From Auxenochlorella pyrenoidosa (Eukaryota > Chlorophyta > Trebouxiophyceae > Chlorellales > Chlorellaceae): DNA of 47,353 nt. The number at the start of each line of letters is the position of its first letter. Position 1 is the stretch's first letter. The translations under genes were made by a program, and so were the position numbers. The DNA lies in contig KQ481977.1 in the NCBI GenBank assembly GCA_001430745.1, positions 964,803 to 1,012,155 of the forward strand, in the 5' to 3' direction. Under the pieces are notes generated by a model. The model was not told the origin of the DNA and did no database searches. It saw only the letters and a program-made list of their open reading frames with translations. Positions 1-17,442 of this stretch are shown here, piece after piece.

Positions 1-350
1 TGCGGTGGGCGGCGCCGGGAAAGGCGGCGCAAGGAGCAAGAGGTGCAGCCCTGGATGCCGCAGCATGCAAGGCACCAGCAACACCCGGCAACTGTTACGT
101 TGCAGGCGGCGGGCAGGCAACGCATCAGTGCGGCTGAGAGGAGGTGGGCAGGCCGGAAAGGGCAGCTACGAGCAGCGGTGCATGCCCACTGGATCTGCAT
201 GTGCTGGTCTCCACATGCTGCTGCAGCGCTGCTCAAAAATTCACGGATTTGGAACGATGCAGTGCACTGCTGAACACCCCGCCGTGGGCACCCAGCACAC
301 CACGCGGCCGCTGCGCTGCCTCCTCGCCCCCCATCCTCCCGACCGCACAC

Positions 351-1033
351 CTGCGTGTCTGCGCGCAGCAGCTTGAAGTCGTTGTAGTACTCGCGCACGT
401 TGCGCTGCAGGGAGCCCGCCACCTGGTGCTGGCCGGTCATGTACTTTTCGTACGTGGAGGGCATCCAGTCGGCGTCCGAGCCGAGCTGGCTCTTCAGCCC
501 CTGCAGCCGCTTGTCAAGCTCCGCATAGTAGTCGTCAATCGGCTTCTCCACTGTGATGTCATCGTTGATCACAAAGATCTCCTGCGCAGGCGGGGGAGGC
601 ACTGTGGCATTTAAGGCTGGCCCGCGGGCGCTGGCAGCCGCTCGGCGGTGCGCCCGCCTGCTTGCCAACCGCCCAGCCGCCGCCGTCGCCCTCGGCCCAG
701 CAGCTGCACCGCTCAGCGCCCCCGCCAAGCACCCACCTCCATCTCGACATCTGCTCGATCGCGTGGTGGGCAAGGAGAGGGGCGGGAAGAAGGACAACTC
801 GGCCGTGTTGGGCAAGATGCAACCAGAGATGCAAAACGGGGTTGGGGACCCAACAGCCCTGACAGATCTTGAAGTGCACTAGTCAGGCTCCCGATCGGCC
901 CACGCGCGATGCAAGGGGCGCAGGAGGCCGACCCCCGGCCCCGCGTCGCTGCAAGCCCCGCCGCGCCAACCTCACCCTTCAGCGTCTCCACATACTCGCT
1001 GCCCTTCAGCTCCCCTCCTGGGGGCGCCGCCAT
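351..1033 (-). CDS. Unrecognised protein, N-terminal part (runs off left edge)
   Basis: Proposed exons on the minus strand are 1033-976, 750-737 and 581-351, after which a GT donor leads leftwards out of the window. The joined frame starts MAAPPGGELKGSEY and stays open through about 101 residues. It is acidic, charged and probably helical, with motifs EEIFVINDDITVEKP and DDYYAELDKRLQGLK. The middle exon is only 14 nt: its acceptor follows a pyrimidine tract and its donor is GTGGGT, and it joins the flanking frames exactly. I see no signal peptide or membrane segment. I do not recognise the family and assign no function. The third exon is the best supported because of its codon-like composition and clean splice sites. 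The micro-exon and the ATG choice are less certain. Confidence 0.62.
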
Positions 1034-2676
1034 GGCTGCCCGCCGCCCCGCGCCGTCCGGCTGCCGCAGGCAAGAGTTGGTTGGCCGAGTGTTGCAGGCA
1101 GCCAAGCCACGCCTTCCCAGGATTCAGCACGGCCCTTGGGGGATGTAGCAGAATGCCAGGCACCGCAGTTGTCTTGGCCGTGTGCCGCCGCTGGGCTGCT
1201 CAGCGTGCTGCCCGCCACCTCTTACCCCTGCATCGCTGCAATTGTTTGCAGGCGAGCCTTTGCCTGCAAGCCCTTCCAGGCCATGCCAGACGTTATGGAA
1301 TGCTCTGAGCTAGTTTCTGGTGCGCTCCCAACCCTGCAGCATGCGCCGTCCCATCCCCCGCCAGTCTGACGCCCCGAACGCGGAGGGGCCTGGCGCCAGC
1401 TGCCGCTGCAGCTGGAGCTCCGCGCCGTGCTGCACAGGCTAGTGCGCAGTCCTGCCCATCCGTCAGTGAAACCAGCCATCCACGTGCCAATCATTTTCCA
1501 CTCAGAATGCAGGTGCATTGTCCTGTCCTGGCTGCGGCGACTTCCTGCCCGGTGCCCACACGTAGGTCAGGCGCAGGGCCGCTGCATGCTATTGACATTG
1601 CTGAGCTCAGCAGCACTGCCAGTCTCCTGTGACGGCATGAGTTCCCGAATTCACGCGATGCACTTTATGCCGAGCCTGTATGCCGGCGGAAAGCCAAACC
1701 ATCCTCATGCTGCCGGTGCTCCTCAACCCAGGATGCCGAAGCAAGGAGGGAATACAGGCCTTCAAGCAGCTTTCGATACAATGGGAGCAAATCGAACTTG
1801 CAGCACTTCGGGCTGGCCAGGGAAGCCTGGTGCCTGTTGGCGCCTGTGAGCCCGTAAGCGCCGCACACACAGCTGCGCAGCATGAATTGCATCAGTACAG
1901 GGCTGCATTTGTGTGTGTGAGTACACAAGGTTGTGCGCTGCAATGCCATGCTTGATCCAGCACAAGGGCTCCGTTACTGAACCCAAAATAGAGGTCCTCG
2001 GGAGCTGCCGCAACTGGTCTCTGAAGCAGATGCTTTATTTTGGGCGGGCACTCCTGCCCGTCAGCATGGACGGCTTGCCTAGGCTTTCGCAGTGATGCAA
2101 GTGAGCTGCTCAAGCCTCGTGATTCCCAGTGTCATCCAGGATGCAGCACCAACAGGCCTGAGTGGCATGCGGAGGGGGGCATGCCGGTGCCGTCTCGCTG
2201 CCGCATCGCCGCGCTTCCGGACATGCATGTCTGATTGCATGCCTTGCCGTAAGCGCTAGTCCAAGCGGCCCGCTGCTTTCTGTGGGTGCCAGCTGGACTC
2301 CCAACTTCCTGGGAGATAGTATGAAGGTTGAAGCCGCGGGGGAACAAGGCAGTTGGGATGGTTTAAAGAACAGCAGTTCACCAGCTGCCAAGCTGGCGCG
2401 CCACATGTGCAAACGCGTGCTCCCCTCCGCACTCATCAGCCTGCCATCAGCCCGCGTTCGCTACATTTCACGCAGTTGCTCGGGGAGGTCGCAGGTGCTG
2501 GCCTGGGCAGCGCAAGGCAACAGGTGGGGTCGAGCAAAAGCTCCAGCCGCCTGCCAAGTCGCCGCCTGTTTGGTTCTCTGAGGTCTTCAGACCTTCTGAG
2601 CATTGATGCCAGCGCCCCCGCAGGTAGCAGGCTCTCACTGCAAGCGCGTCAGGACTCAAAACCGCGGCGGCTGACA
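1034..2676. other. Intergenic, no gene seen
   Basis: This stretch lies between the divergent start of the left-edge gene and the first LysM gene. Open frames exist on both strands, but none has splice-consistent continuation, a recognisable domain or a convincing signal peptide. It presumably holds both promoters and the 5' UTRs. No RNA gene or repeat was recognised. Confidence 0.5.
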
Positions 2677-5600
2677 ATGGCGCGGGCAGCGGCCCTGGCG
2701 ATGGCCCTGGTGCTCGGCCTCAGTGCCGTGGCAGCCCAGAACTCCCCGGGTGCGGGCCTGGGCCGGGCGGGTGGGCCGAGCGGCTGGGGCCGCCCAACCA
2801 CCTGCTGGTGACAGCTGCTTTGGGCGCTCGCCCGCCGCGTAGGCCCTCAATATGGCCAGCATGATGCTCAGAGACGGAATTCAGCGGTATCGCCGCGGGC
2901 GAGCCGCTCTAGGTGCCCCCACCCAGCTGCAGGCGACGGCGCCAGTGCCCGTGCCAGTGCCGTACAGAATCCTCGCCAGAACAGCTCCTGACCCAACTTG
3001 CTTTGCCCCTGTCTCTTTCTTGCAGTGTGCCAGACCTATGTGGTAAAAGCAGGCGACACCATCAGCACCATAGCTTCCCAGTTTGGCACCACCCCTTGTG
3101 AGCGGTTGGCGCTTGCAGCGGCAGCTTTTTCCCCCAGCAAGCCAGGCCTGCGACGTGGCGTTTCCCAGAGTCTTGCAGCTGCTCGTCGCAGTTGCACCGG
3201 CGGGGTGCACCTAACAAGCTTTAGCCACTGTGTGTTGCCTTGGCCCGCCTGAAGAGGCCGTGCCAGATGCTAGCATCATCGAGTGCTGCTTCCCTCGCTG
3301 CTTCCCCCCCTCCCTGCGCAGCCAACCTGGAGGCGGCGCTGCAGCTGTGCGTCAAGGGCTACACCCCCGGCACCTTCCTGCAGCCCAGCCAGAAGATCTG
3401 CCTGCCCGGCTGGGTGGACCAGTGCGCATACGTGCAGAGCGCTGGTGGGTGTGCCGCCGCTCGCCAGCTGGCGTTGCGCACTGGCTGCCGGGAGCTGCAC
3501 GATGCGGGAGGCCCCCGTTTGCCGCCACAACAGCACGGGAAACCCTTGCCGGCGGCTGGTTGCGAGGCAGGCCTTGGCGGCTGTGTCGCCAGCAGCGTTC
3601 CAGGGTGGCCCATGCTGCCCCTGCGCGGTGTACCAGCTGCGGGCTCATGCTCCTTCCTCCCCTGCTCCTGCCCCTGCTGTAGGCGGCGACCAGAACTGCC
3701 AGTACTACACCGTGCAGTCTGGTGAGCAGCTGGCCTGGCGGGAGCGCTTGGATTGCAGTGCCTCATGCCAGGCGTGTGCCGTGTGCGAGGGCAGCCGAGG
3801 CCGGCGGGCTGATGCGCCCGGCCCACCACCCACACGCTGCCGGCCCCCCCTCCCCTGGGTGCAGGCGACACCTTTGACACCATTGCCCAGTACTTTGGCG
3901 TCCCCCGCTCCTACATTGTGGACGCCAACCCCGACGTGAACCCCGCCACCCTGGCCGTCAACTCGTTTGTGCGGCTGCCGCCCTACGCGGACACGTGCCC
4001 CGCCCCCGGCAACAACCAGCAGTGCCGCATCTACGTGGCGCAGCAGGGCGACTCGCTGTCCATCATCGCCACCGCCTTCTCCCTCTCCCTGGGCGACGTC
4101 CAGGTGGGCGCACGCGCGTGCCTCCTCCCCTCCAGCACGCCGCCCATGCGTGCGCGCTGCTCCAGCAGCCATACCCCTGGGGCGGGCAGGCCTCCCAACC
4201 AGCATCGCAGGCATCACCCCCGCCCGCCCGACGACGCCCCTGCCCGACTGACACTGCCCCCGCGCACCTCCCTGCAGGCTGCCAACCAGGGCGTTGACGG
4301 CTCCACTGGCGACGGCTCCATGATCCTGCAGCCCGGCCAGCGCATCAAGCTGCCCCCCTTCCCCGACACCTGCGGCGCCGGTGAGGCGGCCCGCCGCGCC
4401 GCGTCTCCTCGCCTGTCCCAGCCCCACCGCCTGGGCTGCCGCGCGATGGCCCGCAGCCCCGGCCGACCCGCGCCCTGCCCGCCCGCCCCTGCCCCTCCCC
4501 TGTGCAGGCGTGGAGGTGTCCAAACCCAGCAGCTGCAAGGTCTACATTGTCAAGGATGGTGACACCCTGTCCGCCATTGCGGCCATGGTGAGGCGCAGGC
4601 ACCCCTGGCACGTGGCTGCCAACAGCACGCGCGCGCCACCCACCGTCGCTCAACAGAGCCAGCCACAGTCAGGCCCCAGCCACAGACATCAAGCAGCTGC
4701 CCTGCATGGCCCCGCCCTCCTCCCATGCCCTGATGGCCAGAGGCCGCCCCCCCCCCCCCCCCCCCGCCCAGTTCTTCACCACCACCACCGAGCTGATCCG
4801 GCTGAACCCCAGCCTGGCGGCGGGCGGCATCCTGTCGCCCAACACCCAGGTCGTGCTGCCCGGCAGGTGAGCCGCCCACGCTGGCATGCACACCCCTGCC
4901 AAGGCATGCACACCCCTGCAGTAGGGCTGCCAGGGCGGTTGGCGACCGAGGCGCGCCGTGCACCTGCGCTGGCCAGTTGCCCTGGGCCAACTGCAACGCC
5001 GGCAAGCCCAGTTGGCACGATCCAAGCCTGACAGGCGTCGTGCTGTGCCACTGAAGGCTCCCGCTTTGCCCCCGCTCCCCCTTTGCCGCGTCGCCTGCAG
5101 CGACCCCAACAACTGCGTCAACCCCGAGATCGTGAGCGGCACCCCCTCCCCGCCCATGCCCCCCAGGTGGGCTGCAGAGCTGCCTGCCTGATGGGTAGGC
5201 GCGTGCACCTGCCGGGGTGCCCGGCCTCTGGCATGCGCGTGCCCAGCCTGCCCACCACCTCAACAGCTCTGCCATGTGCTGCCGGCATGCTGATGGCTCT
5301 CTGGGCATGCCAGACCATCCCCTCACAAGCCCTGGTGCTCACTTCCTTGGTGCCTCTCCTGCCTCCTGCCCTGCAGCCCCCCGCCCTCCCCCCCGTCTCC
5401 CCCCATGCCCCCCATGGTCGCCTCCCCTCCCCCCGTCGTGATCGAGAGCCCGCCCGCCGCGCCCACCGGCGCCCCCGCCCCCGAGGCTGAGGGCCCCGGC
5501 CCTGCTATGGGCCCCATGGCTGATGCCCCCTCCCCCGCGGCCATGCCCCCCATGGTTGTGGCTGAGCCCCCCATGGACGTTGTGGTGCCCCCTCCCACCG

Positions 5601-5689
5601 AGGCGCCGTCCTCTGGTGCTGCTGCGCTGGGCTCGAGCGGCATGATGGCCATGCTGGGCCTGCTGGGCGCCGCCCTGGCGCTCTTCTGA
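2677..5689 (+). CDS. Secreted LysM protein with four LysM domains and GPI-anchor-like tail
   Basis: Exons: 2677-2749, 3026-3097, 3322-3444, 3683-3721, 3865-4103, 4278-4380, 4508-4587, 4772-4866, 5101-5166, 5377-5689. They join in frame to 400 aa. The start gives a signal peptide (MARAAALAMALVLGLSAVAA). Four LysM units follow at about residues 26-80, 94-150, 155-215 and 225-275. Each opens with C-x-x-Y and a D/GD-S/T core (YVVKAGDTISTIA, YTVQSGDTFDTIA, YVAQQGDSLSIIA, YIVKDGDTLSAIA), and most close with a PP-x-x-x-x-C element. A Pro/Ala/Met-rich stalk of about 80 residues leads to a hydrophobic C-terminus ending LLGAALALF with no basic tail, as in GPI-anchor signals. LysM domains bind GlcNAc-containing glycans (chitin, peptidoglycan), so a wall- or surface-bound glycan binder is likely. 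All donors are GT. It converges with the neighbouring LysM gene. Confidence 0.9.
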
Positions 5690-6654
5690 GCCGGCCCGAC
5701 GTGAACACACTGTCCAGCAATTGCGGCAGCCAGCTCCCGGCGCCGTGCCAGGGCTGCGACGTGCGTAAATGACGCCCCGCGCGCCGCACCACGCATTCTT
5801 TCTCCACCTCTCTCCCTAGTTGTCTCTTGCCCCCCAGGCATTTGACCCGGCACACAGGCTCGTTCTCTCTGCCTCCCTCCCTCCCTCGCCTGCAAGACCG
5901 CGCGCATTAGCTGCGGCCCTCTGCAGTGCCTCAAACCCCGCGTGCGGCCGTAGCTGTCGCCTCTTGAAACCACACGCGAGCCCCTGCCCGCCCCTCAGAC
6001 TAGTTGATGGAAGAAGACCTTACAAATAAAGACTTGTGTTTTATCTGCTGCTTCTGCTGCTTAACCTGTTTTCCCAGCAACCCGCATGCCTGCATGCTTC
6101 GCTGCCTCGTTGTGGCCCCCGCCCAGGGGCAGCCGCTGTGTACCAATGCAGCATGTGAACACATGATCAACCATGCAAGTGTCATGACAGCACAAGGCTA
6201 AGCCTGACTCGCTCACTTTATGGCAGGCTGAGCGGGGCTTCAGGAACTGCTTTCTGCTTGGAAGGCCTTTTCACTTTCGCCTGCTGAGCAAGTGCAGGGT
6301 CACCTGCGCCACCCATTTTCCCTTCTTTGGGTGATGCCTGGAGGAGCAAGCTTGAGATGGGTTTGTTGACAGAGAGTGCAGCTGCAGAAAACGTGCCAAT
6401 TGTTGCAGGGCACAGACAGGAGTAAGGGGGGCCAAGTGGCGGCGTATTTTTGCCGAGGTGCGAGGGCCTCGGTCAAGGGCTGAAGCGTCAAACAGACAGG
6501 TAGATTGCAGCGAGGCCGGCTTGCAGTGAAAGTCAAAGCAGGCGCAGGAGAAGGAAGGGGCTCACACAACTCTGGGGGTGCCAGCAGCGCCGCTGCAGCA
6601 CACACACGCGCGTCACGTCTCACTCAGGGCAACAGGGCAGCTCTGCTCTCGCGG
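5690..6654. other. Intergenic between two convergent LysM genes
   Basis: The 3' regions of both LysM genes meet here. No further gene is visible. An AATAAA lies near 6023 on the plus strand. A TGTAA on the minus strand (6024-6020) could end the minus-strand transcript, but it would imply a 3' UTR of about 630 nt. Confidence 0.5.
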
Positions 6655-9600
6655 TCAGAGCACCAGGGCGCCCGCCAGCAGCGCCAGCGCAGCGGCTGCC
6701 AGGCTGGCGCCCGCGGCGGCGGCGCCGCCGGTGGGGGGCGTGGGCACGGGCGCGGGGGCGACCGGGGGCGAGGGCACGGGGGCGGCAGGGGGCGCCTCGG
6801 TCGGGGCGGCGGTGGGGGCCTCCATGGGGGCCATGGTGGGGGCGATGGTGGGGGAGGGGGCGCTGCCGCCAACGCCGTTGTAGTCATAGTCGGCGGGCAG
6901 GGCGGTGTCGCCGCCGGTGGGGATGTCCACCAGGTTGGCGTTGCCCACGCAGCTGGGGCCGAAGGGGGGGAGGTTCACGTAGATGCCGGGCCTGCAGGGG
7001 AGGCCAGGGGGGCAGCCCGGCGTCGGCAGAGGGAACACGGCACGACACGCGAGGCGGGGTGCACACGGAGAACAGGATGCAGCGGCGGGCTGGCGCTAGT
7101 GGGAGCCGCCGCTGCGCACGGCCAGCCTGCCCGCACGGCCCCGCTGCCGCCCCAGCCACGCAGGGGAGGCACAACAGCAGCAGCTCACTGCAGCAGGGTG
7201 GCGTTCTCGGTCTTCAGCTTGGGGTTGACGGCGTAGATGGCGTTGAGGGTGGTCAGGTACTGCAGGCAGAGAGGGAGGGCTAAGGAGCAATGTGTACAGG
7301 GCGAGCGCGTGGGTGGGGTGTTCATGCGGGCGGCCGGGACTGAAAAGCCATGCGGAACCGGGCGGGCAGGTGGGCAGAGCGCGGCGGGAGACTCATATGT
7401 ACCGGGGCCTCACCCGCTCGGCCAGCAGTGCCAGCGACTCGCTCTGGCCCAGCACCGTCACGCGGCAGCTGCGTGGGAGGGGCGGGCATGGGCGGGTGGG
7501 TGGGGGGGGGAGGGTGCAGGTCCAAGCATGTCGACTCGAGCCCCTCAGGGCCGCTGCCTGTCTGCCTGCCTGCCGGCACAGGCGTGGCGGCTGGCGCTGA
7601 GAGCGCAGCTGGCGGGGCGGTCGGGGTGCCTGCCTCACTTGACAGTGTCGGATGGCAGCACCGCGGGGATGCCCTCCTCGGGGCACGACTCGTTCCACTT
7701 GGGCAGCTGCAGCGCAAAAGAGCAGACGGGTTCGGCAGTTGCGGCGAGCTGCTGTGCACTCTGACAAGCATGGCCATCAAAGCCAGGAGCGGGTGGCCCA
7801 GGGAGGGTGGGGCTGAGAGCCGAGACGTGCATCGTCGAGAGCGGCCCGCACTGCCATGCGTCCTCGTGCCGACCCAGAGAACAGCTGCAGCGCGCGCGCT
7901 GCCTGCCTTGCCCGCACATTAACTAGACTAGCCTTGCCGGCAGCCCACCTTGAGGAAGGAGCCCACGGGGATGGTGTCGGTGGCTGTCAGGTTGTTGAGC
8001 TCCAGCATCTCGGTCACGTCCACCTGGGAGCAGGCGCAAGGGTTGGGTTGGGGGGTCAGGCAAACAGGGCAGCAACAAGGGTGGGATAGAGCAGACGGGC
8101 CACTGCTCCTTGCAGGATGGAGGGAGGCGGGCAGGCCCGCCCGCTCCGGCACCCCTGCTTGGAACGCCGGGCAAGGCTTGCAGGCGGGCAGCAGCGGATC
8201 AGGGCAGAGCCCACAGGCAGGCGCGGCATACCCAGGGACCATGGGCGGTGGCACCAGCGGGACGCCGCCGGGCCCCCCCCCCCCAAACACACACACGCGC
8301 ACTTTACCCACCCACACCTTGTACTTCTGCGCAATCTCGGTGGCGGTGTCGCCGGCCTGCACGGTGTACATCTGGCACAGGGGGCGGTCGTTGTCGTTGA
8401 AGTCGCGGCACTTGTCCTGGTTCCTGCGGCAGGAGGGCGGGCAGGGTGGGCATGGGGGCAAGGTGCGGCTGGTGGATCGGGGCGATGCAGGCGGGGGGCG
8501 GCGCTGCCCGCCGCCCATGCTGCGGCAGTTGGCGCGCTGGGCAGCGGCGGCTGCGCCTGTGGTGCGCTTGGCAGGGCAGGCCTGGATTGCACGCCTCGCC
8601 TGGATGCAGGCGGAGAAGCACTGCTCGGCCCACCACAGCAGGCCGCCTGTGCTGCGTGCACGGCTGCCCACGTGCGCAGCCGCTGCCTGCGCACGTGCTC
8701 ACCAGCCGGGGGTGCGGATGTACTGCCCAGTGCGGGGCAGGGTGTAGCCGTCATCAAGGTAGTCTGCAGGGCGGGAAGAAGAGGGCGAGCAGCAATTGAG
8801 GCGGCGCCCATCACCGGTTCGCGATTCCTGCAGGCACGCTCAAGGGCTGCGTGGTGCGGCTCCTCCCCAGCAGGTTCCGCCACATGGGCCCACCTCGGCC
8901 TCACACCCCCCCGGGCATGCCCCCAAGGCGCACCCCCCAGGGGCATGCCCCCAGGCATCCGCCCCCACCCGAGTTGAGGTCGATCAGCTCCTGGTCGGTG
9001 AGGTTGAAGGCGGCGGCCACGGTGGACAGGGTGTCGCCCGGCTGCACCACGTACACCTGGCAGTACGGGCGGTCAGGGTCTGCGAGAGGGAAGGCAGGCG
9101 GGGTGAGGAGAGGAGGAGCGACGGGATCTGGGGCGGCTGCGGGAGGCGGCTCACCAATCCTGGTGATGTCGAGCCACATGTGCAGGCGGCGCCTGCATGC
9201 GCTCCACGCCCCGCCGCCCGGGGTTCATCGGTGCGCACGGCTGCGCAGCAGCCACGGCGCCGCAGGCGGCACGCAGGCAGCGAGCGAGGCTGGGCGCAGG
9301 CTGGGCGCGCCTCCCCGGCGACCGGAGGTCTCACCGGTGCGCACAATGTCCATGCAGAGGTCGGTGTCGTAGCCGGGCAGGCAGATGGAGGAGCCGATCT
9401 GCAGAAGGCTGATGTCCACGCCGCAGGCCTGGACCGACGCGGTCAGCGCGGCTGCAGCGGGCAGCACGACACAAGGGGGGGGGGGGAGGTGGGCCGCGCG
9501 CGAGGCTGGCCCGCTGCACTGCGCCTCGACAACGACAGTGCGCCAGCGTTGGCAATGCCAACCAGCCATCATATAGCTGTTCTCTTCTGCCATAAACGGG

Positions 9601-9987
9601 ACTCCACCGGCTCCAGGGCACAACGGGCCAGCCATGGTGATAGGACAGCAGCGCTGAGCGGGTGCCACCGCTGAACACACCCCGCCCGCGCCCACCCTCA
9701 CCCTGGTCGACATTCAGCTTCTTGGCAATCTCGAACAGCGTGTCGCCCTCGACCACCTTGTACTGCGGGCAAACGCCATACTCTGCACACATGGGAAGCA
9801 TGGCTCAACACACTGCAAACCGGCGAGAAGGTAGACAGCAGGCGCAGCACCTGCCGCACCGGCCGGTGGTTGGGCAGCTGGCGAGCAACACCGCGGGGCA
9901 CTCACCATCGATGATGTCCTGGGTGGGCAGGGCAAAAGCGCACTGAGCGCCCAGCAGAAGCCCGAGCAGGAGCAGCGGCCGCGCCAT
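6655..9987 (-). CDS. Secreted LysM protein with four LysM domains and GPI-anchor-like tail
   Basis: Exons from the 5' end on the minus strand: 9987-9906, 9782-9702, 9451-9335, 9079-8969, 8763-8703, 8423-8318, 8023-7949, 7706-7639, 7468-7414, 7259-7189, 6991-6655. They join to 387 aa. A signal peptide (MARPLLLLGLLLGAQCAFA) starts the protein. LysM units lie at about residues 30-92, 97-150, 160-218 and 234-289, with cores YKVVEGDTLFEIA, YVVQPGDTLSTVA, YTVQAGDTATEIA and a diverged VTVLGQSESLALLA. The closing elements include LPPFGPSC. A Pro/Ala-rich stalk and a final hydrophobic stretch (ALALLAGALVL) directly before the stop resemble a GPI-attachment signal. Architecture, cysteine framing and exon style match the convergent neighbour, so the two are probably an old inverted duplicate pair. 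All donors are GT. The likely role is binding of GlcNAc polymers at the cell surface; ligand and anchoring are inferred. Confidence 0.9.
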
Positions 9988-10993
9988 TGTTGCCTGCGAA
10001 CGGTCGTGGCAACAGGTGGGGTGAGGCGCGATAGCAGAGCATCGAATGCTGGAATTGCCGAGCATCCCAGGGCGGTACTTGGGCTTGCAGAGGGGGAACC
10101 CACCTGTCGGCTGGGCAACAACCACGTTTGAGCACTGGGCTGCAGCACGATGTTTTCACGCCTGTTCCAAGTGCTCGGATGCTGACGGCCGTGCGATGGA
10201 GGACAACACTCCGCGTCCCTGCTGCGGCTGCTGTGCCGCCGTGCTTGCAGCGGCAGCGCCGTTGACAGGTGCAAGCAGGTGAGGACGACGGCTTGCTGAA
10301 TCTGCTTCGCGTGAGAATATTGTCTCTGTTAAGCTGCTTGTTTCATGTATGTTATCTTCTGTTCAGCTCAAAGCTGATTATTTTACAGCTAAGAGGACAT
10401 GGAGGGCCCGTGCGGGCCTGCTGTTGCCGTTGCGCCGGCCTGCTCTTCGCTGGTCGAGTAAGGATGGATACCATGTTGTCAGACCCACAATACTGAGCCT
10501 CCATGTATCTTACCGCCATTCACAGGCACCTTGTTCTATCAAGCAGACAGTGGTGCAAGTGGTAAGTTGACCAGGGAATGGAAGATTTGGGATCTGGGAT
10601 CGGCTGCGTTGGGCCCAGCACCGTACTGCCGGCTGCAATGCCGCCAGCTTGCTGTCAGCAATTCATGCATTCAGTTGCAGCCCATCAACGCAGATGCTCA
10701 CAACTGAGAGCGTTGCTTCTGTGCAACGTTTTGTCAGCGAGGCAATCAGCCCCCCAGGTGACGACCCGGTGACCGCCCACCGACTTGCCAAGTGGCACTG
10801 CCACTTTGGCACTAATGTGTGGAGTCCCAATCCGTGGGCAGGGGCCAGCAGTGGCGACGCGCATTGCCCTCGATCGGTTCTCCCGGCGGTCTTCTCCTTG
10901 CTTGGGATCTTCTCCGTCGGGTCGAGGCGTCCATCACTGGCAACCGGCCTGACCCCTTGGGGAGAGCGCCTTGACGCGCGCATTTCGCCCGAA
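9988..10993. promoter_or_regulatory. Divergent intergenic region between a LysM gene and THIC
   Basis: The two start codons face away from each other across about 1 kb, so both promoters should lie here. The part around 10260-10420 is notably AT-richer than the surroundings. The THIC frame is open upstream to 10649 without a recognisable domain. I looked for a thiamine pyrophosphate aptamer and found no convincing match. Confidence 0.45.
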
Positions 10994-17047
<6,054 letters not shown>

Positions 17048-17442
17048 GTTGCTAGGACGTTTTGGCGCAATTAGGACTACAAGCGCAGCTTGAGCGGCCC
17101 GCGCGTTGCGGGAAAGCAAGCGCTCGTTCTTTATCCCATTCTTGTCGGCAAACCGTAGTCCACCCAGCGTATTCATGCAACGAACAGATTGGTTCCTTGC
17201 AGTAGCAGAGCGCGCATGCGTTTCCATTCATTCTCGATGCACTCTCGCATCCTTTCCTGCTGTCCAGAGCATGTCGCCGCTATCAAGTCCCAGGATGTGA
17301 ACAATGTAGAGACAGGCAGGGCGGATGCGCAACGAAAGATGGCAAAGCAGATGGATTGAGGCAGCGGATTGCAGCAGGCTTCAACATAGGCCCAACACAG
17401 GCACATGGGTGACAGACAAGCGGCGGCAAGCATCTCAGCTCT
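17048..17442. other. Intergenic between convergent THIC and an unrecognised gene
   Basis: The region is the 3' space of two convergent genes. It is less GC-rich than the coding regions. I see no gene, repeat or TGTAA signal in the sense orientation of either neighbour. Confidence 0.5.

Noticed and set aside
10649..10993. Upstream in-frame extension of THIC
   Set aside because: The open frame has no targeting or domain signature, whereas the ATG at 10994 gives a typical transit peptide. An earlier start cannot be excluded.
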